From Terriglobia bacterium (GTDB lineage Bacteria > Acidobacteriota > Terriglobia > UBA7540), in contig DASTAW010000036.1 in assembly GCA_035712365.1 (NCBI GenBank), forward strand, positions 1 through 45,030: DNA of 45,030 nucleotides. The letters are read 5' to 3'. Made by a program: the position numbers and the translations under genes. How positions within the stretch are numbered: position 1 is the first letter of the stretch; the number at the start of each line of letters is the position of its first letter. The notes beneath the pieces are model-generated. The model did not search any database. It saw nothing but the letters and a program-made list of their open reading frames with translations, and had not been told where the DNA came from. Below, piece by piece: positions 44,953-45,030 of the stretch.

Positions 44953-45030
44953 ATGAAATTTTTTGATTACAATCCCGATCAAGCTTACCTGCTGCCGCCC
45001 TCGGTGGGGGATGTTCTGGGCAGCAATCAT
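44953..45030 (+). mobile_element. Transposase N-terminal fragment (IS1182/IS5-like), cut by window edge
   Basis: GAGAGGAG stands before the ATG at 44953. The visible 26 codons (MKFFDYNPDQAYLLPPSVGD then VLGSNH) resemble the start of IS1182-type transposases, which begin with a (Q)-x-x-LLPPS-x-x-(D/E) segment. TTGACA at 44913-44918 and TATAAT at 44925-44930 are too close together for one standard promoter. No inverted repeat can be assigned inside the window. Confidence 0.65.

Overview
The window looks like a chromosomal segment of a heterotrophic, moderately GC-rich Gram-negative bacterium, most probably an Acidobacteriota (Terriglobia-like) member. This is an inference from gene content: many Tat-exported sugar enzymes, PQQ dehydrogenases fused to cytochrome c, CstA, SSS and MFS transporters, a secreted M16 peptidase, and dispersed palindromic repeats. 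No rRNA gene, intact tRNA gene or CRISPR array is visible. Transposase gene starts sit at both edges: an ISNCY-type fragment reading out of the left edge, and a fragment starting at 44953 that runs off the right edge.

Left part (1-8.3 kb): the IS end, a degenerate tandem repeat of about 65 bp, two membrane proteins, then a minus-strand group. That group holds a YtcJ-like amidohydrolase flanked by two paralogous unknown proteins, a membrane-anchored protein with three evenly spaced two-cysteine modules, and a small Flp/Tad-pilin-like protein with a Gly/His/Asn-rich tail. The two paralogs share a 24-bp sequence placed almost identically ahead of their start codons. This is the least explained part of the window.

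Central part (8.3-33 kb): carbon uptake and catabolism. It holds cstA with its small partner gene, a GH35 beta-galactosidase, an IlvD/Edd sugar-acid dehydratase, a hydroxypyruvate-isomerase-like protein, an SSS symporter with a small membrane partner, a lactonase-type beta-propeller, a PDZ/membrane/GAF/SpoIIE phosphatase, an alpha-ketoglutarate-semialdehyde-type dehydrogenase paired with a U32-like protein, an MFS anion symporter, and a run of Gfo/Idh/MocA oxidoreductase, sugar isomerase/epimerase and M55 peptidase. Lactonase, dehydratase and semialdehyde dehydrogenase together resemble parts of a non-phosphorylative oxidative route for pentoses or sugar acids. The genes are scattered and oxo-deoxy-acid dehydration has no recognised enzyme here, so the pathway is inferred.

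Right part (33-45 kb): a UDP-sugar dehydrogenase, two PQQ propeller dehydrogenases with different cytochrome placements, an orphan degenerate receiver protein, a mitochondrial-type citrate synthase and a secreted two-lobed M16 peptidase. Several intergenic regions carry compact palindromic elements. Two of them (21.5 and 39.4 kb) have the same three-stem architecture with largely different stem sequences.
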